Below, piece by piece: positions 1 through 7,804 of a stretch of DNA of 64,000 nt. The stretch spans positions 186,001-250,000 of the forward strand of contig JBDSJD010000017.1 of assembly GCA_039917615.1 (NCBI GenBank), given 5' to 3'. A program made the position numbers and the translations under genes. This stretch comes from ZC4RG30 sp039917615. GTDB taxonomy: Bacteria > Pseudomonadota > Gammaproteobacteria > Steroidobacterales > Steroidobacteraceae. Numbering within the stretch: position 1 is the stretch's first letter; each line of letters starts with the position of its first letter. A model generated the notes under the pieces. The model did not search any database. It saw nothing but the letters and a program-made list of their open reading frames with translations, and had not been told where the DNA came from.

Positions 1-699
1 TTTTTCCTGCGGGACGCCATCGATGGTGAAATCGGCATTGAAGATCTTGTGGCGACAATGCTCCGAGTTGGCCTGCGCGAACATCATCAGCTCCACATCG
101 GTGGGATCGCGGCCGAGGCGTTCGAAGCTCGCATGCAGATAATCGATTTCGTCGGGGCTAAGCGCCAGCCCCATGTCTTCATTGGCCTGCGTGAGGCCGG
201 CAGGCACGCGCGACACACTGCGCAATGGCCGGGGCCGCTCCGCGGCAAACAATCTGGCTACGTCATCCTGTTCCAGCAACACGGTCTCGGTCATGCGATC
301 GTGGAGCAGCGCGGCGACACACGCCAGCTGTGCCTCATCGAGCTCGGTAGCTGCATCAACATAAAAACTCACGCCACGTTCGATTCGCCGCAGACTCGTG
401 AGGTCGCAAACCTGCGCAATGTCGGTGGCCTTGCTTGACCAGGGAGAAGTCGTGCCGGGGCGCGGCACCACCAGCAGGCGCTGCCCGGGCGGCGTATCAG
501 CGGTGTAGCGCGGGCCATACGTCAGCAGCGCCTGCAGATTTTCTGTTTCGGCGCCATCCAGCGCACGATCCGAGTCCACCAGATGCAGGAAGCGGCTCGC
601 GATCGCATCAACAGCTGGCACCACGGCCTGGATCCGAGCCAGGAGCTTGGTGATGCGGAAGGCGCTGTGGGCGGGTCCGCCCGGCAATTGCAGTATCAC
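1..699 (-). CDS. purL: Phosphoribosylformylglycinamidine synthase, N-terminal part (gene runs off the left edge)
   Basis: Catalyses the ATP- and glutamine-dependent conversion of FGAR to FGAM in purine synthesis (cytosolic). The 233 visible codons are open to the window edge. They show the large-PurL N-terminal features: LPGGPAHSAFRITKLL at the start, the SPWSSKATDIAQVCDL segment with RRIERG, and near residue 220 the hallmark ANSEHCRHKIFNADFTIDG region. The start is taken as GTG at 699, one base after the stop of the DUF1820 gene, because the conserved N-terminal sequence begins exactly there; no strong ribosome-binding site is seen. Only about a sixth of the usual 1,300-residue protein is present. 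Confidence 0.93.
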   Translation of the reverse strand, partial: MILQLPGGPAHSAFRITKLLARIQAVVPAVDAIASRFLHLVDSDRALDGAETENLQALLTYGPRYTADTPPGQRLLVVPRPGTTSPWSSKATDIAQVCDLTSLRRIERGVSFYVDAATELDEAQLACVAALLHDRMTETVLLEQDDVARLFAAERPRPLRSVSRVPAGLTQANEDMGLALSPDEIDYLHASFERLGRDPTDVELMMFAQANSEHCRHKIFNADFTIDGVPQEK

Positions 700-700
700 G

Positions 701-1042
701 TCAGGATTTGCGTCCCGGGTCGCCAGCAGGCGGTGCGTACAGGGGTGTAGGAAACTGCGTCACATTACCCTCGTACTGGGTGATCTTGCACGCGCCACGC
801 TTGCTGACTTCGTCGATGCGCAGCACGGAGTGCATGGGCAGGAAACTGCGCTTCACACCCTCGAATTCAGTCTTGATGCGTTCCTCGGCAGGGTCCAGCA
901 GCACTCCGGCGCGTTCGCCGAACACGAGCTCCTCGATCTCCACGAAACCCAGGATTGCGCCGTGGCTTACCTTGCGCGCGTACACCTCGTAAACCTTGCC
1001 CTGGTTCACGAACAGCACCTTGAAAATGTGATGAGATGACAT
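701..1042 (-). CDS. DUF1820 family protein
   Basis: A small soluble protein of 113 residues of the DUF1820 family, found in gammaproteobacteria; function unknown. The sequence opens with MSSHHIFKVLFVNQGKVYEV and contains the family-like segments GFVEIEELVFGE and SFLPMHSVLRIDEVSKRG. The ATG at 1042 is preferred over upstream TTG/GTG codons because homology begins there. It lies directly upstream of purL and is probably cotranscribed with it. It is divergent from the tagH-like gene, and the shared upstream region holds a 19-base palindrome. The family call is by recognition only. Confidence 0.8.
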   Translation of the reverse strand: MSSHHIFKVLFVNQGKVYEVYARKVSHGAILGFVEIEELVFGERAGVLLDPAEERIKTEFEGVKRSFLPMHSVLRIDEVSKRGACKITQYEGNVTQFPTPLYAPPAGDPGRKS

Positions 1043-1054
1043 AGTTTCCGTACC

Positions 1055-1073
1055 CGGCCATAGGCTATGGCCG
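1055..1073. repeat. Perfect 19-base palindrome in a divergent promoter region
   Basis: The sequence CGGCCATAGGCTATGGCCG has 9-bp arms around a single central base. It lies between the divergent starts of the DUF1820 gene (1042) and the tagH-like gene (1119). It could be an operator or a 5'-UTR hairpin of the minus-strand transcript; the sequence alone cannot decide. Confidence 0.75.
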
Positions 1074-1079
1074 TGCCCC

Positions 1080-1085
1080 ATTATA
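1080..1085 (-). promoter_or_regulatory. Candidate -10 box for the DUF1820-purL transcript
   Basis: Read on the minus strand this hexamer is TATAAT, an exact sigma-70 -10 match, 37 bases upstream of the DUF1820 ATG. The palindrome at 1055-1073 would fall just downstream, around or after the transcription start. No good -35 hexamer is seen at 16-18 bp spacing, so the call is tentative. Confidence 0.35.
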
Positions 1086-1118
1086 GTTCAGGTTGGTCAG
1101 CTATAGCTCCGGCACCCC

Positions 1119-2273
1119 ATGGCCTTGCGACTCGAAATCATCAGCAGTCAGCACCAGCAACTGGGGCCCCAGTCCAGCATCGTGCTGGGCGTGTCGGGCG
1201 GCAGCGTCGGACGCGCGCTTGACAATGATTGGTCCCTGCCAGACCCCCAGCGCTACCTCTCCGGCCATCATGCGCGCTTCCACTCGCGCGCGGGCGGCTA
1301 CTATCTGGAAGACACCAGCAGCAACGGCGTGTTCGTCAACGAATCCACCACGCCACAAGGCCGGCATGGCCTGTACGCACTGCGTGACGGCGACATGCTG
1401 CGCATGGGCGAATATCGCATCCGCGTGCACATCGATGATGAGGGCAGCCAGGCTGCGCCCGGCACCAACACCATGGAGCGGATGTCGATCGATAACGTCG
1501 TGCCGCTGCGCGCCGTGGGCCAGGCCGCCGACGATCTGGGAGCGTCGCTCAACATCGAAGCGCTGATCCCACAGGACAGCGCCGACCAGTTGGCAAAGTT
1601 GAATGTCGCCGCACTACAGGGCGAGGCGCCAGCCCTGAACGCCACGCTGTCGGCGCAGCACCGGCTCACGCGTTTGCGTGCCGCAGCGCGCGCGCGGCTG
1701 GAAGGCAAAGCCTCGCCGCTGCTGAGCCTGCACAACGGCATGCAGGCATTCTGCCGCGGCGCTGGTATCGATCCCGCGCGTGTGCCCATGGAAAACGAAG
1801 CGCAGAGCCTGCACCTGGTCGGCCGGCTGCTGCGCGAAGCAGTCATCGGCCTCAAGGAAATCCTGCGCGCCCAGCAAGCGTTTCGCGACCAGTATGGGCT
1901 GGCTGCCGATAAACCGGAGGGACGCTCGCCGCTGGAACAGGGCACTGACGAATACCTGCTGGAACTGCTCAACGGCCACGAACGACATCAGTTCGATGCG
2001 GTCATGCAGCTGCGTGACTGCTTCACGCATGCGGGCGATCACGACGCGGCAATGGATCCGGCCCTGCGCAGCGCGCTTGGACAATTCATGGCGCATCTGT
2101 CGCCAGCGAGGTTGGAGACAGGCACAGGCGGCACCAGCGCCGAGAGCGGTTGGGCCCGCTACAAGGACATCTACAGCAACCTGCTACAGACCAGCAATGA
2201 GGAACTGCCACACCTGTTCCTCGAGGCCATCGCGCAGTCCTATCCCGATGCCAGGCGCAAGAACCGCGCCTAG
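1119..2273 (+). CDS. tagH: FHA-domain protein of the type VI secretion TagH type
   Basis: A 384-residue protein with an N-terminal forkhead-associated domain (about residues 1-105: GRALDNDWSLPD, the GHHARF phosphothreonine-binding loop and SSNGVFVN). A linker follows, then a C-terminal helical domain resembling the VI_FHA domain (LVGRLLREAVIGLKEIL at about 230, then a conserved helical end up to SYPDARRKN). In type VI secretion loci such proteins are cytosolic phospho-reader scaffolds for the PpkA kinase pathway. No other type VI gene is in the window, so its partner is unknown. It is followed after 64 bp by panD. The FHA domain is certain; the TagH assignment less so. Confidence 0.72.
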   Translation: MALRLEIISSQHQQLGPQSSIVLGVSGGSVGRALDNDWSLPDPQRYLSGHHARFHSRAGGYYLEDTSSNGVFVNESTTPQGRHGLYALRDGDMLRMGEYRIRVHIDDEGSQAAPGTNTMERMSIDNVVPLRAVGQAADDLGASLNIEALIPQDSADQLAKLNVAALQGEAPALNATLSAQHRLTRLRAAARARLEGKASPLLSLHNGMQAFCRGAGIDPARVPMENEAQSLHLVGRLLREAVIGLKEILRAQQAFRDQYGLAADKPEGRSPLEQGTDEYLLELLNGHERHQFDAVMQLRDCFTHAGDHDAAMDPALRSALGQFMAHLSPARLETGTGGTSAESGWARYKDIYSNLLQTSNEELPHLFLEAIAQSYPDARRKNRA

Positions 2274-2337
2274 CGCACGCGGCCCGCGCACGTAATAATG
2301 CGCCCCCGGCGTTTGCCGATATACGGGTATTGCCAGG

Positions 2338-2721
2338 ATGCTTAAGGTGATGCTGCAGGCCAAACTGCACCGTGTGCGGGTCACGGAAGCGGATCTCGAT
2401 TACGAAGGCTCGTGCGGCATCGACCGCGCGTTGCTGGATGCATCGGGCATCAGGCCGAACCAGTACATCGAGCTGTACAACATCAATAACGGCGAACGCT
2501 TCTCCACCTACGTGATCGAGGCGGCCCACGGCTCCGGTGTGATTTCCCTGAACGGCGCGGCAGCGCGAAAGGCAATGGTGGGCGATCTGCTCATTATTTG
2601 TGCCTATAGCCAGTACAGCGAAGCTGACCTGGCTGCGTACACCCCAATTGTGATTCTGGTGGACAAAAACAACCGGCCCAGAAACACTGCAAGCCCAAGC
2701 GCGGCATTGCCGAAGGACTGA
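2338..2721 (+). CDS. panD: Aspartate 1-decarboxylase proenzyme
   Basis: Pyruvoyl-dependent decarboxylation of L-aspartate to beta-alanine for pantothenate and coenzyme A synthesis. The 127 residues match the full family length. The self-cleavage site YEGSCGIDRALLDA places the processing bond between Gly24 and Ser25, where Ser25 becomes the pyruvoyl group. Further family segments are NGERFSTYVIEA and NGAAARKAMVGDLLIICAY. The ATG start matches the family N-terminus (MLKVMLQAKLHRVRVT). No panB or panC is adjacent. The gene ends 28 bp before the convergent serine palmitoyltransferase gene. Confidence 0.97.
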   Translation: MLKVMLQAKLHRVRVTEADLDYEGSCGIDRALLDASGIRPNQYIELYNINNGERFSTYVIEAAHGSGVISLNGAAARKAMVGDLLIICAYSQYSEADLAAYTPIVILVDKNNRPRNTASPSAALPKD

Positions 2722-2743
2722 GAAGGTCTGAGAAAGACTCGCT

Positions 2744-2759
2744 AGCGGCTCAGGCCGCT
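2744..2759. terminator. Small hairpin between convergent panD and spt
   Basis: AGCGGC and GCCGCT arms (6 bp) around a 4-base loop, overlapping the stop codon of the minus-strand spt gene. It could act on either convergent transcript. There is no T-run, so this is only a weak terminator candidate. Confidence 0.3.
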
Positions 2760-3952
2760 GCGGGTTTCAGTTGCGCAGCAAGCGTGCCGAGCGCTTCGAT
2801 CATGCGCGAGACATCCGCCACCGAATGCGCCGCCGAGAGGCTGATACGCACGATGTTGAGACCTGCCGGCGTCGATGGCGGCACCATCAGGTTGGTGTAG
2901 ATACCAGCGTCAAGCAGGCCCTGCCAGAGTGCGACGGCGGCATCGCGTTCGTTGAATACCAGCGCTGTCACCGGGCCAGGATCCTTCGATCCGACACGGT
3001 AGCCGAGCTTGCTGACCGCATCGTAGAAGCGATGTATGTGGCCCCAAAGCCTCGCGCGCAGATCATCACCGGCCAGCAGGCGCTTGAGCGCGGCACGGGT
3101 TGCCGCGATTACCGGCGGCGGTGGCGATGCCGTGAACAGATACGGGCGACTGGCCAGACGCAGCAATTCGAAGTCTGCGTGCCGGCTGACGCAGAAGCCC
3201 CCGACTGAGCCCAGGCTCTTCGAGAAAGTGCCAAGCACGAAGTCGACTCGATCGAGCAGATTCTGCTCTGCACAGATGCCCAACCCCTGCGGGCCGAACA
3301 TGCCGAATGAATGCGCCTCGTCGACAATCAGCATGGCGCCGTGGCGTTGTGTGACGTCGACAAATTCGCGCAGGGGCGCGCGATCACCCAGCACGCTGTA
3401 AAGGCTTTCCACGACCACCAGCGTGCGACTGGCATCCTCGCCCAGGCGTTCCAGACGACGGGCGAGATTTTCGGGATCGTTATGGCGGAACCGGATTGTT
3501 GTGGCGGCGCTCAAGCGACAGGCGTCGTGAATGCTGGCATGACCATCGGCGTCAATCAGCAGGAAATCACCCTGACCCGCGAGCGCCGATATGGCGCCAA
3601 GATTGGCTTGGTAACCAGTGGAAAACACTATGCAGGCCGGCCAATTGAACGCGGCAGCAAACTCTCGCTCCAGGGCGCGGTGCCCTGCGTAGTTGCCACT
3701 GGCCATGCGCGAACCGGTGGTGCCCGTTCCCAGGGTTTCCACGGCGCTGATCGCCGCAGCCCGGCAATCCGGGTCGAAGGTCAGGCCCAGATAGTTGTTG
3801 GTGCCGGCGAGCAGCACGCGCCGGCCGTCAATCGTTGCCTCGGTGGCCGAGTGCACTGCATCCATGGGTGTGGCAATCGATGGCACGCGGCCACGACCAG
3901 CCAGCGCAGCCCGCAATTCCGCGAGCGGTGCAAACTTCGCCAACAGGGTCAT
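2750..3952 (-). CDS. spt: Serine palmitoyltransferase-like alpha-oxoamine synthase
   Basis: PLP enzyme that would condense serine with a fatty acyl thioester to give 3-ketosphinganine, the first step of sphingolipid synthesis. The 400 residues show the alpha-oxoamine synthase fold: NNYLGLT near 52, GTGTTGSR near 75, DGHASIHDA (His138, PLP stacking), DEAHSFG (Asp211, His214) and GTFSKSLGSVGG with the Schiff-base Lys245. Its ATG overlaps the ACP stop as ATGA, and a fatty acyl-AMP ligase lies just upstream, an ACP-loading arrangement known from bacterial spt loci. BioF and KBL are sister families; the ACP, ligase, ceramide synthase and reductase genes nearby favour Spt. Confidence 0.85.
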   Translation of the reverse strand: MTLLAKFAPLAELRAALAGRGRVPSIATPMDAVHSATEATIDGRRVLLAGTNNYLGLTFDPDCRAAAISAVETLGTGTTGSRMASGNYAGHRALEREFAAAFNWPACIVFSTGYQANLGAISALAGQGDFLLIDADGHASIHDACRLSAATTIRFRHNDPENLARRLERLGEDASRTLVVVESLYSVLGDRAPLREFVDVTQRHGAMLIVDEAHSFGMFGPQGLGICAEQNLLDRVDFVLGTFSKSLGSVGGFCVSRHADFELLRLASRPYLFTASPPPPVIAATRAALKRLLAGDDLRARLWGHIHRFYDAVSKLGYRVGSKDPGPVTALVFNERDAAVALWQGLLDAGIYTNLMVPPSTPAGLNIVRISLSAAHSVADVSRMIEALGTLAAQLKPAAA

Positions 3953-4203
3953 GCGTTGGTCGCAACCACGCGCCGCACGCTGTCGCAGAGCTGATCCAGC
4001 GTGCGTGCTTCGGCAATCGTTGCCACCGGGATCGAGATGTCCAGGTGATCCTCGATCTCCATGATCAGGTCCATGACCTGCGCGGAATCGAGCCCCAGTT
4101 CGCTGGCAAGGTGCGTACCACCGTCGACGATGCCGATGTCGGGAACAGCAACCCTCAAGGCCTCTCGCACCACGAGCTCCACCCTGTCGATGGTTTCGGG
4201 CAT
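3949..4203 (-). CDS. Dedicated acyl carrier protein
   Basis: An 84-residue acyl carrier protein. The phosphopantetheine site is GLDSAQV with Ser40, followed by an acidic helix (MDLIMEIEDHLDISIP). In sphingolipid loci the ACP carries the fatty acyl group supplied to serine palmitoyltransferase. The ATG at 4203 is chosen over a TTG at 4218; it lies 4 bases after the stop of the acyl-AMP ligase gene, which overlaps the longer version. Its stop overlaps the spt start (ATGA), implying translational coupling. It is distinct from a housekeeping acpP because it sits away from fabD/fabG/fabF. Confidence 0.88.
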   Translation of the reverse strand: MPETIDRVELVVREALRVAVPDIGIVDGGTHLASELGLDSAQVMDLIMEIEDHLDISIPVATIAEARTLDQLCDSVRRVVATNA

Positions 4204-4207
4204 GCGG

Positions 4208-6007
4208 TCAGGCCGCAACCGGCCGTCGGCCGCCGTTGCTCACCAGGTAGCGGATATGAACTGCCTCGCGGAGCCGCTCTTCATCGTGGCGCTCGAGAAA
4301 TTCCTTGCGCGTCACGCTGCGCGACAGCTTGCCGGACGAGGTGCGTGGCAACGTATGCGGCGGCACGAGTTCGATCAGGCAGCGGATGCCGAACTCCACC
4401 GAAATGGCTTCGTGCAACCGGTCAGCCAGTTCCGCCTGGGATCGTGGGTCCTGTTCCCGGCACTGCACCACCAGCACGGCGACTTCCGTGCCGTCGCTGC
4501 CCGGAACAGAGAAGGCAGATGCATCGGTGGGCCGCACTTCGGGCTGCTGCTCCGCCAGGTTTTCCAGATCCTGCGGCCAGATGTTGCGCCCATTGATGAT
4601 CAGCAGATCCTTGGCGCGGCCGGTGAGATAGAGCGAACCTGCGACGCGGTATCCCAGATCGCCGGTATTGAGCCAGCCGTCGCCGGACAGCACTTCTGCC
4701 GTGGTCTCGGGCGAATTGTAGTAGCCGACCATGACGCTGGGACTGCGCAGGAATACGCGGCCCACCTGCCGCTCCGGCAAAACCCGGCCATCGTCATCAC
4801 GCACATCCACTTCAAAGCCTGGCAGCGGTGCGCCACAGTTGATGAAGCCCTTGCGGCGGGTCGACGTGCCTTCTTCCAGCGGCAAAGCCTGGCCCGTTTC
4901 GGAAAGCAGCTCACCATCGATGTAATCGATCTGCATGCCACCACCAACGGGCGCGAAACTCACCGCCAGCGCGCATTCCGCCATGCCGTAGCAGGGCAGG
5001 AAGGCGGTCGGCTTGAATCCGGCTGGTGCCAGCGCTGCGGCGAAAGCATTCAGCCACTCCGGATGGATCATCTCGGCGCCGACACCAGCCACGCGCCACG
5101 CAGAAAGATCGAGGGCTTCGGTATCCTTGGCCGTGATACGCCGCGCCGCCAGCGCATAGCCAAAAGGCGGACTGAAGGAAATGGTGCAACGGTTCTGCGA
5201 CATGAGCTTCAGCCACAGGCGCGGCCGCATCGCGAACTCGCGTGATCCCATGAAGTCGCAGGAACGCTGGGTGGCGACGCACCCCAGCACGATGCCGACC
5301 AGACCCATGTCGTGGTAGTACGGCAGCCATGAGCAGAAGCGATCGTCCTGTGTCAGGCGAAAGCCATGATTGAAAATCGCTTCAAGGTTATGCAGCGCCG
5401 ACGCCTGGGTGATCATCGTACCGCGCGGGAAACGCGTGCTGCCCGAGGTGTACTGCATATACGCCAGCTCATGCCGCGCGGGTGGCGCAGGCAGGTCGCC
5501 CATATCTTCCAGAGCGGAGAAATCGTCGAGCGTGCCGGTGACACGTACCGGCAGGCCAGTCGCCGCTTCACGCAGCAGCTCGATGAATTCCGCAGGTGCG
5601 AAGGCGGCCGACGCGCGGCAATCCAGCACCATCTGGCGCAGATGCCTGACATAGGCCTCGTGTCCCCCCAGATGAATCGCCGCCGGCAGCGGGACCGGTA
5701 CCACCGCTGCATACTGGCAGGCGTAGAACATCACGGCGAAATCCGGATGCGTATGGGCAACCAGCGCCACCCGCGCGCCCCGGCCCAGACCCTGCAGTCG
5801 ACGCGCGAGAACACGGGCGCGCGACCGCAATTCTGCATACGACAGAACTGTGGTCAGTTCGCCACGACCATTGTAGTAATTGAAGCCAGTATGACCCGAC
5901 GCCGCGTAATCGAGTGCCTGGGTCAGCGTGGAAAATTCCGCGCGACGCAAGTCATTCCCGCTGGCCGTCGGTGTCGGCGCGTTGTGTAAAACCAAGTTAC
6001 CGTCCAA
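4208..6007 (-). CDS. Fatty acyl-AMP ligase / acyl-ACP synthetase
   Basis: Adenylate-forming enzyme of 599 residues that activates a fatty acid and transfers it to the neighbouring ACP. Visible motifs are YMQYTSGSTRFPRGTMIT (phosphate loop), SWLPYYHDMGLVG (typical of fatty acyl-AMP ligases), FLPCYGMAECAL, GWLNTGDLGY, GRAKDLLIINGRNIWPQDLE and the C-terminal LPRTSSGKLSRS with the catalytic Lys. It is first in the FAAL-ACP-spt unit. The start is uncertain: only TTG codons (6007, 5995) are available, with no ATG or GTG upstream before the in-frame stop near 6053. A promoter-like pair and a palindrome lie just upstream. Confidence 0.9.
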   Translation of the reverse strand: MDGNLVLHNAPTPTASGNDLRRAEFSTLTQALDYAASGHTGFNYYNGRGELTTVLSYAELRSRARVLARRLQGLGRGARVALVAHTHPDFAVMFYACQYAAVVPVPLPAAIHLGGHEAYVRHLRQMVLDCRASAAFAPAEFIELLREAATGLPVRVTGTLDDFSALEDMGDLPAPPARHELAYMQYTSGSTRFPRGTMITQASALHNLEAIFNHGFRLTQDDRFCSWLPYYHDMGLVGIVLGCVATQRSCDFMGSREFAMRPRLWLKLMSQNRCTISFSPPFGYALAARRITAKDTEALDLSAWRVAGVGAEMIHPEWLNAFAAALAPAGFKPTAFLPCYGMAECALAVSFAPVGGGMQIDYIDGELLSETGQALPLEEGTSTRRKGFINCGAPLPGFEVDVRDDDGRVLPERQVGRVFLRSPSVMVGYYNSPETTAEVLSGDGWLNTGDLGYRVAGSLYLTGRAKDLLIINGRNIWPQDLENLAEQQPEVRPTDASAFSVPGSDGTEVAVLVVQCREQDPRSQAELADRLHEAISVEFGIRCLIELVPPHTLPRTSSGKLSRSVTRKEFLERHDEERLREAVHIRYLVSNGGRRPVAA

Positions 6008-6030
6008 TTCTCGACGCCAGAGCGGCTCTC

Positions 6031-6046
6031 CAACTGCTTGCAGTTG
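6031..6046. promoter_or_regulatory. Palindromic operator candidate upstream of the acyl-AMP ligase gene
   Basis: CAACTGC-TT-GCAGTTG, 7-bp arms around two bases. It overlaps the transcription start predicted from the hexamers at 6050-6078, where a repressor would block transcription. No regulator gene lies next to it, so its role is inferred from position only. Confidence 0.45.
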
Positions 6047-6049
6047 TTG

Positions 6050-6078
6050 AATTTAGTGTGGCGGACGCGCCAATGCAA
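6050..6078 (-). promoter_or_regulatory. Sigma-70-like promoter for the FAAL-ACP-spt unit
   Basis: On the minus strand, TTGCAT (6078-6073) and TAAATT (6055-6050) are separated by 17 bp. The predicted start would be near 6043, leaving a leader of about 36 bases before the TTG at 6007. Each hexamer departs from consensus at two or more positions, so confidence is modest. Confidence 0.35.
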
Positions 6079-6144
6079 TTTCTTTGCAACATGAATGTGA
6101 TGGAGAGCCGGTCCGCAAATTAATAGTCCGGGAATCATACCTGT

Positions 6145-6173
6145 TCCAGACCCCAATAAAGAGGGGGTCAGGA
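6145..6173. repeat. REP-like inverted repeat
   Basis: TCCAGACCCC (6145-6154) and GGGGTCAGGA (6164-6173) form 10-bp arms with one mismatch around a 9-base loop. It lies in the 249-bp gap between the divergent acyl-AMP ligase and nucleotidyltransferase genes. GGGGTCAGGA-type arms resemble REP elements associated with RAYT transposases, but no such transposase is in the window. Apart from this repeat, the promoter and the palindrome, nothing else was recognised in 6008-6256. Confidence 0.45.
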
Positions 6174-6256
6174 GTATTTGCAGGCTGTCACCCGGTCGTA
6201 GGACGCCTCCGACTGAAGTCTGTGTACACTCCGCCATCCATTTGACAGGACTCACC

Positions 6257-7030
6257 GTGAACGTCGCAAAAATACCACAAAAGGCCATTATCCTCAGCGC
6301 CGGACAGGGCAGTCGGCTGCTGCCGCATACCTTGGACCTGCCGAAATGCCTGCTGGATCTGGCCGGGCGGTCCATGCTCGGTTGGCAGCTTGAGGGCCTT
6401 GCCGCGGCCGGAATCAAAGAGGCTGTAGTAGTGACCGGGTTTCGCTCTGATCTAGTGGCTGGTGCCCTGCCCGGCATCACCCCGGCTGGCATGCAGGTGC
6501 GGACTTTCTTCAACCCGTTTTACAAGGTGGCCGACAACCTGGCCAGTTGCTGGATGGTACGCCATGAGCTGGATGGCCCGGCATTGATTCTCAATGGCGA
6601 CACCTTGTTCGAACCTGCAATTGCCCGACGCCTGCTGACAGCGCCCGATGCCGCCATTACGGTCACCATCGACCGCAAGGCCGTCTATGACGAAGATGAC
6701 ATGAAGGTCATCACCGTCGGAGAGCGCCTGACCGCAATCGGCAAGAAGCTTCCTATGGCAGAGGTAACCGGCGAATCGATCGGCTTTCTCAAATTCAGCG
6801 CCGCGGGCGCTGCGGCCTTTGTTGCCGAGATTGAGCGAACAATGCGCACCCTTGAGGGGGCGGGCCTGTGGTACCTGTCGGCCATCCATCGTCTGGCCAA
6901 TAATGGAGTGGACGTCCAGGTGGCATCCATCGAAGGCCTGCAATGGGGCGAACTTGATTTTCCCGCCGATCTGGCCGAGTGCCGCAGCATTGCCGAACGC
7001 TTTCTGACGCCACAGGCTGGCAAGGCCTAA
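6257..7030 (+). CDS. Sugar-phosphate/choline-phosphate type nucleotidyltransferase
   Basis: A 257-residue NTP_transferase-fold enzyme. The N-terminal SAGQGSRLLPHTLDLPKCLLDLAG is the nucleotide-binding signature; ILNGDTLFEP carries the metal-binding Asp. The C-terminal half (LWYLSAIHRL and GLQWGELDFPADL) resembles cytidylyltransferases acting on small alcohol phosphates (LicC, inositol-1-phosphate and aminoethylphosphonate types). It would supply a CDP- or UDP-activated group for lipid decoration. The start is GTG 6257, 5 codons after a TTG, with AGGA 9 bases upstream. It is one of only three plus-strand genes in the sphingolipid locus and overlaps the stop of the next, convergent nucleotidyltransferase by 4 bp. 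Substrate not identifiable from sequence. Confidence 0.75.
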   Translation: MNVAKIPQKAIILSAGQGSRLLPHTLDLPKCLLDLAGRSMLGWQLEGLAAAGIKEAVVVTGFRSDLVAGALPGITPAGMQVRTFFNPFYKVADNLASCWMVRHELDGPALILNGDTLFEPAIARRLLTAPDAAITVTIDRKAVYDEDDMKVITVGERLTAIGKKLPMAEVTGESIGFLKFSAAGAAAFVAEIERTMRTLEGAGLWYLSAIHRLANNGVDVQVASIEGLQWGELDFPADLAECRSIAERFLTPQAGKA

Positions 7031-7800
7031 CGACTCGCGGCCTGCTCCCCGACCAGACTGCGCACCAACGCAAGGTCAGCCAGCTTGTCCACGTCTATGG
7101 CGGCACGCCCGTCGCCCAGGACAACTGCCTTGAGCCTGGCACCGGACAGCGACCCCAAACGCTGCAGCGCCTGGTCCAGTCGCAGCCACCCGCAGCGATA
7201 TCGCAATGCATAACCAGGACCAAGTCGCTTCAACAATGTCAGCGGGCGTTTGCGATCGGCTTCGAGTTGCTGCCAAAGCGCAACAACACCCTGTGCAGCC
7301 ATGGTGCGCAGCAGGAAGAGATTGCAACCGGAGAAGTCACCATCGGCAAACCGCAACCAGGTGCGCTGCGTATCCGGCACAGCAGCCTGAACAGCCTCAC
7401 GCCGTGCCAGCGCTACCAGCACATCGGCGGGGCCGCTGTCGGCGGCAAGAAACTCTTCCACCCAGGCAGATTGCAGCAGGGCGTGATCGGCAGTGGTGAC
7501 CAGCAGCGGTGCGCCCTCTGCATCCAGGGCATGGGCAACACTGGCACTGGGCCCGCTCCGTGCAGGCAATACGGTCACCGGCCTGCCGCAATCCGGCAAC
7601 GCCGCAACCAGATCCGGTCTGTCGATGGCCACCACGATGCGCGCAATGGCCGGTACACCGGCAAGCGCCAGCAACACCCGCTGCAACATTGCCACACCGC
7701 CAATATCGATCAGCGCCTTGTGCGAAACCCCGGCATGTTCAGCCAGCGGATCACCGCCGGGCCTCACCCCGGCAAGCACGAGAGCAGTCAGCCCCTGCAC
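7027..7800 (-). CDS. MobA-like nucleotidyltransferase (NTP_transf_3 type)
   Basis: A 257-residue protein beginning TALVLAGVRPGGDPLA, a variant of the LAGGxSxRMG nucleotide-binding loop, followed by KALIDIGGVAMLQRVL and LLVTTADHALL, where TADHA takes the place of the metal-binding DxD-type motif. The fold suggests transfer of a nucleotide to a phosphorylated alcohol or sugar. It directly follows the ceramide synthase gene's neighbourhood: its GTG start is 4 bases after... on the minus strand its start (7800) lies 4 bases beyond the ceramide synthase stop (7805), so the two are probably cotranscribed. Its stop overlaps the convergent gene at 6257-7030. The binding loop is less canonical than in its neighbour, so activity is less certain. 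Confidence 0.65.
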   Translation of the reverse strand: MQGLTALVLAGVRPGGDPLAEHAGVSHKALIDIGGVAMLQRVLLALAGVPAIARIVVAIDRPDLVAALPDCGRPVTVLPARSGPSASVAHALDAEGAPLLVTTADHALLQSAWVEEFLAADSGPADVLVALARREAVQAAVPDTQRTWLRFADGDFSGCNLFLLRTMAAQGVVALWQQLEADRKRPLTLLKRLGPGYALRYRCGWLRLDQALQRLGSLSGARLKAVVLGDGRAAIDVDKLADLALVRSLVGEQAASR

Positions 7801-7804
7801 GACT

